From NCBI GenBank assembly GCA_022601195.1, contig JAHZIX010000050.1, positions 124,001 to 188,000 of the forward strand: a stretch of DNA of 64,000 nt, written 5' to 3'. Positions 1 to 7,861 of the stretch are shown here, piece by piece (the first letter of the stretch is position 1; each line of letters opens with the position of its first letter). The notes beneath the pieces were generated by a model. It was not told the DNA's origin and did no database searches. It saw only the letters and a list, made by a program, of their open reading frames with translations. The position numbers and the translations under genes were made by a program. Origin of the DNA: Deltaproteobacteria bacterium. Its GTDB lineage: Bacteria > Acidobacteriota > Thermoanaerobaculia > Multivoradales > JAHZIX01.

Positions 1-1782
1 TCTCTTGGACAGCCACTCCAACCTGCCCGCAGGAAGGCCCCCTGGCGTCACCGCGCCCGGCGTCTTCGCTGACTCGGCTACCTCTGCCAGAAAGCCATGA
101 ACATCCAGGGTGCTGGTCGGGCGGCTGATTCGGCCAACCCCAATTCGCCCCGGCGCCCAAACCACCAAAGGGATGCGGATCATCTCTTCGAAAAGGGTGT
201 AGCCGTGCAGCACCCCGCGGTGCTCGAAGAGCTCTTCCCCATGGTCAGAAGTGGCGACCACCAGAGTCTCGTGATCTTCGAAGCGATTTCCAAGCCCCTT
301 CAGGAACTCTCCCAACTGGGCGTCCGCGTATTCGAGGCTAGCTCGGTAGAGGCAAACGATCCGAGCTCGGTCACTGGCCTGGGGACGAATCCTGCCCCGA
401 CGGATCTCCGCCAGAGTCTCCGTCGTCCCATCCATAGTGGAGGGGATGCCACTGCAATTCTTGCCAACCAATGGGGGCGGTGGACGATAAGGATTGTGGG
501 GATGGAGCACGTGGACGTAGAGGAACACCGAGTCTTCGGGAGCCAAGGTCGAGACCCAGCTCAGGGCGGCCTCATGGAGGCGCTCCGCATCATCGAAGTA
601 TCGATCGCCCTCCTGTTCCGGCGAGGCCTCCGCAGCCACCTCGAATCCCTGGCCGAGACCGTATTTGGTGTTGACCCAAGGATTGTTGGAAAACAACCCG
701 GTTCGGTAGCCGGCATCACGAAACCTCTCCGCCAGAGTCGTCTCCTCCTCCCCAAGGCTCCATCCACCCTGCTGGTTCCAGACCCGTCCGACGTGCAGGG
801 CCTTGGTGGAAGGCAGCGTATTGGGTGCTACAGCGCGGTGACTGCCGAAGCTCAAGCCCTGGGAGCCGAGGGTGCCCCAGGTAGACTCCGGGGCCAGATT
901 GTCCACCGCCTCAGCGCGCAGGGCATCCATCACATAGACGAGAACCAGGCGAGGCCTCTCGAGACCGACCCCGTCCGGGGTTCCTGGAACGCCTTGAGCC
1001 TCCGAGGCTTCCGGGGTAACCGGGTCATCTTGGTCGGTGACCTTTTCCCTCTCTCCACTCTTTACCAAAGCAAGATCCGTCGATTCCCTCCGTTGGAGAG
1101 AGAGACGGAGTCGTGCCCCCTCTGGGTGACGGAGCCGGAGCCGCGACCAGCTCCCGCCTTTTAAGACCAAGCTCTGCGCGGCACCGTCCTTCGAGCTCGA
1201 GAGGGGCTCCTGGGAAGAAGAATCCCACAGGCTCCAAGGGACACCTGGTTCTGCCTGGATCTCAACCACCGAGGACATCTCCGAGTCGAGAGCCAAAGAA
1301 CATTCCGTGACTCGCATCGGCGAATCCTGCAAGGGGAGAAAACGCCCTCCCTGAACGGAGAAGGGCTCCTCGCCACCGATCTCGAGGTAGCGAATTCCAG
1401 GTGGGCCGTACGGGATTTCTATGCGTTGGCGGCTGTCTTGGGCCTCCACCGCAGCTGCCTGGCCGTCGATCTTCGCTCTCAAGACCGGAGCCTCCGTCGC
1501 CAGAACCAAGGAACCGCCACGACCATCCGTGGCCAAAGCGATAGAAGCACTCCCCGTTGGGGCACGCAGCCACCCCTTCTGGTCGTGGTCCGGCCACCAG
1601 CCATTGAGGAAACGGGTCGCGGAGTGGGAATTGGGGCGAGCTACTTGCGTTGCCAGGTCGAGGTCCTCACAAACCGCTCCTGGGCCGAGCTCCAAACTCA
1701 CTCCTTGCGGGAGCCGCCGAACCTCCCCACCTCCACAGGCCACCAGAAGGAAGCTGAAAACAAACAACCTCCCCGCCACCAT
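1..1782 (-). CDS. Sulfatase/alkaline-phosphatase-superfamily lipoprotein, 5' part (runs off the left edge)
   Basis: At least 594 codons are open to the window edge, so the C-terminus is missing. The start at 1782 is chosen because it gives a lipoprotein signal peptide: hydrophobic residues then a lipobox LVAC near residues 13-16. No strong Shine-Dalgarno is visible. Residues ~20-270 form an unrecognised beta-rich region. From ~280 the protein follows the sulfatase fold: LVYVMDALRAE (first metal site), then APNTLPST, then VVATSDHGEELFEH, the conserved distal metal-binding block. In arylsulfatases the catalytic residue is the Cys/Ser of C/S-x-P-S-R, converted to formylglycine. Here Thr322 appears to occupy that place (T-L-P-S), as in phosphotransferase-type members, so a classical FGly sulfatase is unlikely. 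The substrate cannot be told. The family is secure; phospho- versus sulfo-ester hydrolysis is inference. Confidence 0.88.
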   Translation of the reverse strand, partial: MVAGRLFVFSFLLVACGGGEVRRLPQGVSLELGPGAVCEDLDLATQVARPNSHSATRFLNGWWPDHDQKGWLRAPTGSASIALATDGRGGSLVLATEAPVLRAKIDGQAAAVEAQDSRQRIEIPYGPPGIRYLEIGGEEPFSVQGGRFLPLQDSPMRVTECSLALDSEMSSVVEIQAEPGVPWSLWDSSSQEPLSSSKDGAAQSLVLKGGSWSRLRLRHPEGARLRLSLQRRESTDLALVKSGEREKVTDQDDPVTPEASEAQGVPGTPDGVGLERPRLVLVYVMDALRAEAVDNLAPESTWGTLGSQGLSFGSHRAVAPNTLPSTKALHVGRVWNQQGGWSLGEEETTLAERFRDAGYRTGLFSNNPWVNTKYGLGQGFEVAAEASPEQEGDRYFDDAERLHEAALSWVSTLAPEDSVFLYVHVLHPHNPYRPPPPLVGKNCSGIPSTMDGTTETLAEIRRGRIRPQASDRARIVCLYRASLEYADAQLGEFLKGLGNRFEDHETLVVATSDHGEELFEHRGVLHGYTLFEEMIRIPLVVWAPGRIGVGRISRPTSTLDVHGFLAEVAESAKTPGAVTPGGLPAGRLEWLSKR

Positions 1783-2014
1783 GGGGCTGGCTAGGAATCG
1801 AGACCGCCAGCTACCCGCTGACAGCCTTGACTGGCCCTGTCCTCCCTTCCTCACTCCGGCTCTCGAAGGAACCCGCCCTGAGAACCGAGACTCCAATTGC
1901 CGATCGCGAAGACCTACCATGCGCGTTCCTGGCCCCCCTCAGTCCTTTCGGACACAGAGCGCCCTCCCTTCTTTTGGCTGTTTCAAAGCCAAATACTAAC
2001 CCCTAGGTCGAGCC

Positions 2015-2136
2015 GTGTCCTACTTTGAAGGGAGCCCAAGCTTGGAGGTGCCCTACTCCGGCCAGGCTCCTGGCGAGAACGCTGCCAGAGTTGGTTCTCC
2101 GCGCCGACCCGAAGGAGCGATTTCAAGATAGGACAC
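2015..2136. repeat. 122-bp element bounded by imperfect inverted repeats (MITE-like)
   Basis: The gene-free stretch 1783-2269 holds this element. Its ends are GTGTCCTACTTTGAA at 2015-2029 and, inverted, GTGTCCTATCTTGAA at 2122-2136, differing at two positions. The interior has no ORF with coding character but contains a CCAAGCTTGG palindrome near 2037. A CCCTAG hexamer occurs at 2001-2006 and 2139-2144, close to each end. It is not immediately flanking on both sides, so it is not a convincing target duplication. The structure suggests a non-autonomous mobile element or a REP-type hairpin. No transposase is present to assign a family. Confidence 0.4.
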
Positions 2137-2269
2137 TACCCTAGCTCAAGGGAGGGCGAGCCCCTGACCACGGATGGGAGAGAAGGCCAGGAACCCTGCC
2201 GGCAAGGCATCGGCTCGCCCTCGGCATCACCGTGCCGGCCAGCGACTTCTCATCCTCGACAGACTCTCC

Positions 2270-2551
2270 CTATTGGCGCAAGGCCCGGCAAGCATGAAAG
2301 TCATCGGGAACCTCTTCCTTGGCGGGAAAGCAACAGAAATTTCCCGTTGGGACCTCCCCCCCATCGGCACGGAGCAAGCACCACTCCACACAGACTTCTT
2401 GGTCGAGGCAGGCGGAATTGTCCCCACTGGGCACCCACACCCCTCGCGGAACCCTTCCATCGAGCACAGCCATCGCACTCCAAGCCACCCCACTGAACAA
2501 CACCACGGTACCCACTAGAACGAGCCAAGGCCTTAGATACTTCTTTCTCAT
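2270..2551 (-). CDS. Small exported Cys-rich protein, unknown function
   Basis: This is a 93-residue protein of no recognised family. The ATG at 2551 is preceded by AAGGAG six bases upstream, which decides the start. It begins MRKKYLRPWLVLVG and continues hydrophobic to about residue 27 (AWSAMA), a typical Sec signal peptide. The mature part of ~65 residues carries seven cysteines (CLDQEVC, EWC, FCC, then a C near the end), consistent with disulfides or metal binding outside the cytoplasm. It lies downstream of the exported FESGDT protein on the same strand, with a 196-bp gap that leaves room for its own promoter. Signal peptide, RBS and Cys pattern make it a credible gene; no function is assigned. 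Confidence 0.65.
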   Translation of the reverse strand: MRKKYLRPWLVLVGTVVLFSGVAWSAMAVLDGRVPRGVWVPSGDNSACLDQEVCVEWCLLRADGGEVPTGNFCCFPAKEEVPDDFHACRALRQ

Positions 2552-2747
2552 GGAGTTCTCCTTTCTCAACGAGATAAAAATGGCGACACAACGACGCCCT
2601 TATTTCCTCAAGCGAGAACGAATGGAGAGGCTGCTCAGTGATGTCGGAAGCTCGGTGAGGAGGATCCGGCGAGAAATGTAGAGAGGTAGGTCCTCTAGGA
2701 GAGCTCAAGGCCCTCGGAAGCCCCTAATGCCCGGCTCCGACCAGCCG

Positions 2748-3290
2748 TCAGGGCAATTGAGCCGTCCAGGCTCCGGTGTCCCCGGATTCGAAGCCATCAG
2801 CGAAGATCATGTCGGAAGGTAGGCCTGGCATGATCGTCAGGTCGGTCTCGCTGATGTCGTAGTAGTCCATCCCGAGATTGTCCTGGCGAACTCGCACGCG
2901 AACCTGCTCCGAGTCCTCACCGGGGACTGTCCAGAAATGATTGTGCATCGCTCCTTCGGTACCATCTCCAGCCGGCAGATCGGTGGCGATGGGAATCCAT
3001 GGGCCGTCATCGCCGGTGGTCGAGTACCACAGGTCCCAATTGTCGAGGTTGTGTTCGATGAGCACTTGCCAGCGAATTTCCACCTGATCTCCTTCGACGA
3101 AGACCTCGCCGCCGTCCGGCGCGTCCAATTGAACATGGGCGGATGCTGCCGAGGCGAGAAGAAAAAGCAAGGGCAGGAGAGTCAACGATAAAAGGCTCTG
3201 GCGCAGACCTCTTGAAAGGTCGCAGGAGGGGACCGGCATCGTTTTGTTTAGCAGGGTCTGGTCTTGAAGAGTCTGCTTTTGACAAGTCAT
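2748..3290 (-). CDS. Exported Ig-like beta-sandwich protein with FESGDT-type C-terminus
   Basis: The protein has 180 residues. The ATG at 3290 follows GGAGGCGATC, a good ribosome binding site. A rather long N-region precedes a hydrophobic segment ending ASAASA near residue 50, so it is exported. The mature part has one beta-sandwich of the Ser/Thr-rich (Kre9-like) type: VQLDAPDGGEVFVEGDQVEIRW through WTVPGEDSEQVRVRVR. These domains are usually attached to secreted proteins. The last residues, IFADGFESGDTGAWT, match a C-terminal motif that I recall recurring in exported proteins of Acidobacteriota and may be a sorting or processing tag (inference). No catalytic motif is seen. The upstream neighbour is divergent, so this gene has its own promoter in 3291-3430. 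Confidence 0.8.
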   Translation of the reverse strand: MTCQKQTLQDQTLLNKTMPVPSCDLSRGLRQSLLSLTLLPLLFLLASAASAHVQLDAPDGGEVFVEGDQVEIRWQVLIEHNLDNWDLWYSTTGDDGPWIPIATDLPAGDGTEGAMHNHFWTVPGEDSEQVRVRVRQDNLGMDYYDISETDLTIMPGLPSDMIFADGFESGDTGAWTAQLP

Positions 3291-3430
3291 GATCGCCTCC
3301 GCATAGCTATGTTCGGATGTTTCTATAAATTCCCGCCATGATTCACCACGCTAGAGAAGAAGTCAAGCGCCCTACTCCTTTGGGAGATCGCTGCTAAGCT
3401 GCGCCAACATCACTCATCGAGGAGACAGCC

Positions 3431-3856
3431 ATGGCCGCACCCACCGAACCTTCCAAGCTCGACTCCCCTTCTCCGGATGTCCCCGACCTGCCGGCGATCG
3501 TCCGCCGGGCCGACTCGGTTCCCGCCCAGGAAGTGGCTGTCGGCAACCAGGCCAAGGTTCAGGTGCTTCTTGGACCGGAAGACGGCATGCCCAACTTTGC
3601 CCTGCGGCGGTTTCTCATGGCCGAAGGCGGCGGAATGCCTCTCCACACCAACACGGTAGAGCACGAGCAATTCGTCCTTCGGGGCCGAGCTCGGGTGCTC
3701 ATCGGAGATCAGACCCTTGAGGTCTCAGCGGGAAACGTCCTGTTCATTCCCGGCGGCGTTCCCCACTCCTACAGCGTTGTGGAGGGCCCCTTCGAATTTC
3801 TCTGCATCGTGCCAAACTCTCCGGATCGCCTGGAAATCCTCGACTCCTCCTGCTGA
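3431..3856 (+). CDS. Cupin-2 domain protein
   Basis: A 141-residue single-domain cupin. The ATG at 3431 follows GAGGAGACAGCC. The first cupin motif is visible as G-MPLHTNTVEHEQFVLRG and the second as GNVLFIPGGVPHSY. The usual HxH of motif 1 reads H-T-N, so the second His is replaced by Asn. The Glu that follows (HEQ) and the motif-2 His (VPHSY) remain, so metal binding by a changed ligand set is plausible. There is no signal peptide, so it is cytoplasmic. Small cupins of this type range from dioxygenases and isomerases to sugar- or ligand-sensing proteins, and the sequence does not discriminate. It is monocistronic by spacing: 140 bp from the divergent upstream gene and 415 bp to the next. 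Confidence 0.85.
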   Translation: MAAPTEPSKLDSPSPDVPDLPAIVRRADSVPAQEVAVGNQAKVQVLLGPEDGMPNFALRRFLMAEGGGMPLHTNTVEHEQFVLRGRARVLIGDQTLEVSAGNVLFIPGGVPHSYSVVEGPFEFLCIVPNSPDRLEILDSSC

Positions 3857-4271
3857 GCCGGAGATCTCTGACCGCTGACAAGCCACTCAGGGCTCTCGCC
3901 CAGAGGTCGAACCTAGGGGGGATTCGGCCTTGTTGAAGCGTCTTTTTCGGTGTTCCGCACTAGATCTATGTCAGAATAGAGCGTTCGCTCAGAATCGAGG
4001 GCTCCCGACGAGCCTGATCGATGGATCGCCACTCCAACTTTTCGACGAAGTTCGACGCCTAGTTTTCTGCGAATCCGCGGCTATTTTTTGAATGTCGCTG
4101 GTTCCGAGGGAAACACTATCCGCTGTGACGATCCCCTCCGATGATCCACCGCGAGATCGTCTCGCCGGGATCTGAATCGCTGATTCAGGTTTGCTAAGTC
4201 AGCGTCACTGAATTTGAGTTCTCGCGGTGCCCTTCGCCGCGCTGGTATCTATAAGGAAACGGGTCCCAAAC
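3857..4271 (+). other. Gene-free stretch; probable long leader of the helicase mRNA
   Basis: These 415 bp hold no credible ORF. The 3' half is locally AT-richer than its surroundings (for example the GGCTATTTTTTGAATG run near 4079). Long structured 5' leaders are characteristic of cold-shock DEAD-box helicase mRNAs, so an extended untranslated leader is possible. I could not identify a promoter with confidence. Confidence 0.3.
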
Positions 4272-6242
4272 ATGTCCACTGAAACACCTCCGAGCTTCTC
4301 CTCCCTTGGCTTGGCCGCGCCGGTCCTCGAGGCGGTCAATGCCGCCGGTTACGAAGCGCCCTCGCCAATCCAGGCGGCGGCTATTCCGCCGCTGGTCGAG
4401 GGCCGCGATGTCCTCGGCCAAGCCCAGACGGGGACGGGTAAGACGGCTGCCTTTGCCCTGCCCACCCTCAGCCGCTTGGACCTGGCCGTCAAGCAACCTC
4501 AGGTCTTGGTTCTCACCCCCACCCGGGAACTGGCCATCCAGGTGGCCGAAGCCATGCAAAGCTACGCCCGGGGTCTCAAGGGATTCCATGTGCTACCCGT
4601 GTATGGGGGCCAAAGTTTGGAGCCGCAATTGCGCCAGCTGAAGCGCGGTGTCCATGCTGTCGTGGGAACTCCGGGCCGCATTCAGGATCACCTGCGCCGC
4701 GGCACTCTGAAGCTCGACGGGCTGAAGACCGTGGTCTTGGACGAGGCGGATGAAATGCTGCGCATGGGATTCATCGACGACGTCGACGAAATCCTGCAAC
4801 AAACCCCCATCGAGAAGCAGGTCGCCTTGTTCTCCGCCACCATGCCCACTGCGATCCGCAAGGTCGCTCAACGGCATTTGCGAGATCCCATCGAGATTCG
4901 CATCAAGTCGAAGACCACCACCGTCTCCACGGTCAATCAGCGCTATTGGCGCGTCGCCGGGGCCACCAAGCTCGAAGCCCTCACTCGCATTCTCGAAGTA
5001 GAAGACTTCGACGGCATGCTGATCTTTGTGCGCACCAAGACCGCCACTGTGGAGCTCTCGGAAAAACTCGAAGCGCGGGGCTTTACCAGCGCGCCCTTGA
5101 ACGGAGACCTCAACCAAACCCTTCGCGAACGCACCGTAGGGCGTCTGCGCAGCGGCAAGTTGGACATTGTCGTCGCCACCGATGTGGCTGCCCGAGGTCT
5201 CGACGTGGAGCGCATCAGCCACGTAGTCAACTTTGATATTCCCTACGATGTCGAAGCCTACGTGCACCGCATTGGCCGCACCGGCCGGGCGGGCCGTGAG
5301 GGCCAGGCGATCCTCTTCGTATCATCTCGGGAAAGACATCTGCTTCTGGCCATCGAAAGGTCTACCCGACAGCAGATCGAGAAGATGTATCTACCCAGCC
5401 AGGAGGACGTCGCCAGTCGGCGCATCAATCAATTCAAACAGAGCATCTCCGAAACCATCGATTCCCAGGATCTGACGTTTTTCAAGAGCATCCTCGATAA
5501 ATATGGCCAGGAGCAGGAAGCTGAGATCTTGGACGTAGCGGCGGCCCTAGCCTTTCTGCTACAAAAGGAACGGCCCTTACAGCCTCGATTTCCCACTCCT
5601 CGGCCACCCCGGTCACCGCGACCTCAAGAGGGACGACCACCCCACCGCCCTCCCTTCCCGGGAACCAAACGCTCAGAATACCCACCAGCAGGAGCTCCCA
5701 AGGCCAACAAACCGCCGGGCTCGCCTCCAGCCAGGCCTTCCTACGATCCTTCCGAGCCCAAACCATCCCCGAACCGAGATTTCCCCTCCGGGCCGAGAAC
5801 ACCAGCCCGCTCCCTTCCCGGGGGAATCTCAACCGCTCGGTACCGCATCGAAGTGGGTAGTGAGCATGGGGTCCAGACCAAGAACGTCGTCGGTGCGATC
5901 GCCAATGAGGCGGGATTGGACAGCCGAAACATTGGCCGCATCGAGATCTACTCGGATTTCTCGACGGTAGATCTCCCGGAGGGCATGCCCCGAGAGATTC
6001 TTCGCCACCTCAAATCCGTTCGTATTTTCGGCCAAGAGCTCAAGATCAGCCTGGTCAAAGGAGCCCCTGGGCGACCGGCTCACAAGGCGCACAAACCCTC
6101 CTCCCCCAGCAAGCCGCGGGCACCTCGGTCCGGCGGCCCCCCCATGGATCCCAAAAAGCTCAAGGGAAAAAAGCTCAAGGCCAAGAAACTCAAGGCCAAG
6201 AAGCTCAAGGGAAAGAAAAAATCACGCAAGTTTAGCTCCTGA
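4272..6242 (+). CDS. DEAD-box ATP-dependent RNA helicase with DbpA-type RNA-binding domain
   Basis: The start is taken at ATG 4272 (MSTETPP), preceded by AAGGAAACGGG. An upstream GTG at 4227 in frame has no site and adds nothing conserved. The 656-residue protein shows every helicase motif: Q motif (SPIQ), I AQTGTGKT, Ia PTRELA, Ib TPGR, II DEAD, III SAT, V ATDVAARGLD and VI HRIGRTGRAG. A Pro-rich linker follows at ~430-520. Then comes a DbpA/CsdA RNA-binding domain (~520-600, RYRIEVGSEHGV...EIYSDFSTVDLP). The last ~60 residues are lysine-rich, including four tandem KKLK[GA]K-type pentapeptides encoded at 6153-6212. It should unwind structured RNA in ribosome assembly, RNA decay or cold adaptation. 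The basic tail probably adds non-specific RNA binding. It is probably transcribed alone. Confidence 0.95.
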   Translation: MSTETPPSFSSLGLAAPVLEAVNAAGYEAPSPIQAAAIPPLVEGRDVLGQAQTGTGKTAAFALPTLSRLDLAVKQPQVLVLTPTRELAIQVAEAMQSYARGLKGFHVLPVYGGQSLEPQLRQLKRGVHAVVGTPGRIQDHLRRGTLKLDGLKTVVLDEADEMLRMGFIDDVDEILQQTPIEKQVALFSATMPTAIRKVAQRHLRDPIEIRIKSKTTTVSTVNQRYWRVAGATKLEALTRILEVEDFDGMLIFVRTKTATVELSEKLEARGFTSAPLNGDLNQTLRERTVGRLRSGKLDIVVATDVAARGLDVERISHVVNFDIPYDVEAYVHRIGRTGRAGREGQAILFVSSRERHLLLAIERSTRQQIEKMYLPSQEDVASRRINQFKQSISETIDSQDLTFFKSILDKYGQEQEAEILDVAAALAFLLQKERPLQPRFPTPRPPRSPRPQEGRPPHRPPFPGTKRSEYPPAGAPKANKPPGSPPARPSYDPSEPKPSPNRDFPSGPRTPARSLPGGISTARYRIEVGSEHGVQTKNVVGAIANEAGLDSRNIGRIEIYSDFSTVDLPEGMPREILRHLKSVRIFGQELKISLVKGAPGRPAHKAHKPSSPSKPRAPRSGGPPMDPKKLKGKKLKAKKLKAKKLKGKKKSRKFSS

Positions 6243-6285
6243 GGAACCGTGACCCGGCTCCCGGGAGTCGCTATACTGACTTCCT

Positions 6286-7044
6286 ATGAAGTCCTATCCC
6301 TTTTCCGCAATGAAGTGCTTGATTCCCTCCCTTCTCGGGGCTTTCCTAGTCGCTCCCATCGCCGGAGCCCAAACGGGAGGCAAAACAGGGAGCCAGCCCC
6401 CTGCAGAGCAACCGCCAAGCCAGGCTGAAACCGGCGAAGAGAAAACCAGCGCCGGCAAGGACGTCACTGCTCCTCGCCGCCCTTCCTCGGCCCCCACGTG
6501 AAGCGGCTGACCCGGTGAAGGGGCGCCGCTCCGGGGGAGCGGCATTGACAAAAAATTCAGTCTCTCTTTGCGTTGGGTCGATGTCGACTTGGATCGCCCG
6601 AGGTGGCGCTCTACCTTCTATTACCGACTCCACCAACGCTTCCAGGTAGGCGTCGAGTACAACCCGGCAGCATCGGAGTTCAGTCCCTTGGGAACTCTCT
6701 TTCTCCTCACCGAGACAGAGCAGCGCCCGGCGCTTTTCCTAGGCACCAGCTCGGATCGCATCGGCTCTCCCGAGGGAACCCAGTCAACCTATCTGACCGC
6801 TTCCAAGCACCATCCGAGATGGCCCATTTCCGCCTACATCAGTATCAACTACTCCGAGTGGGACGGAGGAGTCAACATTCCCTTCGGCATCGAGGTCGAG
6901 CTTCCCAAGGGATTCTCCGTTCGCCCCATGTACGATGGACAAAGAACCCATCTGACCTTCAACTACGGAGGTCAGCACATCGGCGCTTCCCTCCTTTGGG
7001 TCTGGTTGGAAAGAGTCGGCGTCGCCGTCTCCTGGAGATTTTAA
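6286..7044 (+). pseudogene. Exported beta-barrel-like protein gene interrupted near 6499-6510
   Basis: The 5' part (6286-6501) encodes a signal peptide (MKCLIPSLLGAFLVAPIAGAQ from an inner ATG at 6310) and a Pro/Glu-rich linker. It stops at TGA 6499, and a second in-frame TGA follows at 6508. The same frame then runs open to TAA at 7042 and encodes ~170 residues rich in alternating beta-strand sequence (RSTFYYRLHQRFQVGVEYN, SAYISINYSEWDG, GVAVSWRF). This ends in an aromatic residue, like an outer-membrane barrel. The 3' part has no signal peptide and no normal start (only TTG 6568 or ATT 6544), so the halves look like one gene. Two compensating frameshifts around 6480-6540 would explain it, either real decay or assembly errors. 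The next gene begins two bases after its stop, which supports a functional operon in the past or present. Confidence 0.6.
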
Positions 7045-7045
7045 G

Positions 7046-7861
7046 ATGACCAAATCTTTCACTGATTGGCTACTTGTTTTTTCACTGCTGATTTTTTTGC
7101 TACCGATGACTTCCACCAGTGCGGTGGCCGCGGATGCCCTCGCTGAACCGGGAGAAAACGCTGCCGACAAAGCGATCTGCCCGGTCTGCCGGGTCCACGA
7201 AGGAGAGACCGAGCTGGAGGAGATTCTGGCGACAAGCCAATTCGGAGGAGACACCTATGGCTTCTGCTCGGAAGGCTGCCGTGAGTCCTTCGAAGAGCTA
7301 CCTCAGGCCTATATACCTCCCGTCTTCCCCCGCCCGGCCCCGGCATTTTCGGCCCGCAGCCTGGAGGGAGAGATCGTCTCTACCGAAGGCCTCCAGGGCA
7401 AACTCACCCTGGTCGATTTCTGGGCGACCTGGTGCCTCCCCTGCGTCAAAGACCTACCCAAGCTCAGTAGCCTCGACGCCCGCTACCGCAAGGACGGGTT
7501 CCAAGTGATGGGAATCTCCATTGACGAGGGGGAGCAGGGCGCGAAGAAAGTCCAGAAGATGATCCGAAAGAAAAAGGCCGGGCACTCCATCTACATGGAC
7601 AGCGAAGAAGATTCGGCCTGGGTCGCCTTCCAGGTGCGGGTCGTTCCGAGCCAATTCCTAGTCGACGAGCAAGGCAGCATCATCGCCCAATGGACCGGAG
7701 CGATCGATCTCGAAGAGGTAGAGAACGCCATCGTCGAGCACCTCTCCCGTAAGGAAGCCGCTGCCTCCAGCTCGACCTCACCGCTGGAGACCCTGCCCCT
7801 GGGGACGCGACCGCTGGAGACCCTGCCCACGCCAACCTCGCGCCAAGCCCGGAGCTTCTGA
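7046..7861 (+). CDS. Exported thioredoxin (TlpA/ResA-like) with N-terminal YHS/TRASH-like metal-binding domain
   Basis: A 271-residue protein. The ATG at 7046 lies two bases after the previous stop, with GGAG upstream, so translation is probably coupled. There is a signal peptide to about residue 29. Residues ~43-88 carry CPVC (C45, C48) and, further on, FCSEGC, the Cys spacing of YHS/TRASH metal-binding domains. Residues ~100-235 are a thioredoxin fold with WCLPC (C130, C133), followed by the cis-Pro region VRVVPSQF. The extracytoplasmic role is probably thiol-disulfide exchange coupled to sensing or delivering a metal such as copper (inference from domains). The C-terminal ~30 residues are Ser/Thr/Pro-rich and contain a 30-bp repeat at 7781-7828 (PLETLP twice). 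It overlaps the next gene by one base (TGATG). Confidence 0.9.
   Translation: MTKSFTDWLLVFSLLIFLLPMTSTSAVAADALAEPGENAADKAICPVCRVHEGETELEEILATSQFGGDTYGFCSEGCRESFEELPQAYIPPVFPRPAPAFSARSLEGEIVSTEGLQGKLTLVDFWATWCLPCVKDLPKLSSLDARYRKDGFQVMGISIDEGEQGAKKVQKMIRKKKAGHSIYMDSEEDSAWVAFQVRVVPSQFLVDEQGSIIAQWTGAIDLEEVENAIVEHLSRKEAAASSSTSPLETLPLGTRPLETLPTPTSRQARSF

Noticed and set aside
97..1164. 355-codon plus-strand frame
   Set aside because: Antisense of the sulfatase-fold gene, which has motifs and a signal peptide; the plus frame has none.
4593..5267. 224-codon minus-strand frame
   Set aside because: Antisense of the helicase core, whose motifs are all intact.
6499..6510. Selenocysteine readthrough at the two TGAs
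   Set aside because: The context is a Pro-rich linker with no redox motif; two TGAs nine bases apart and no hairpin of the right form.
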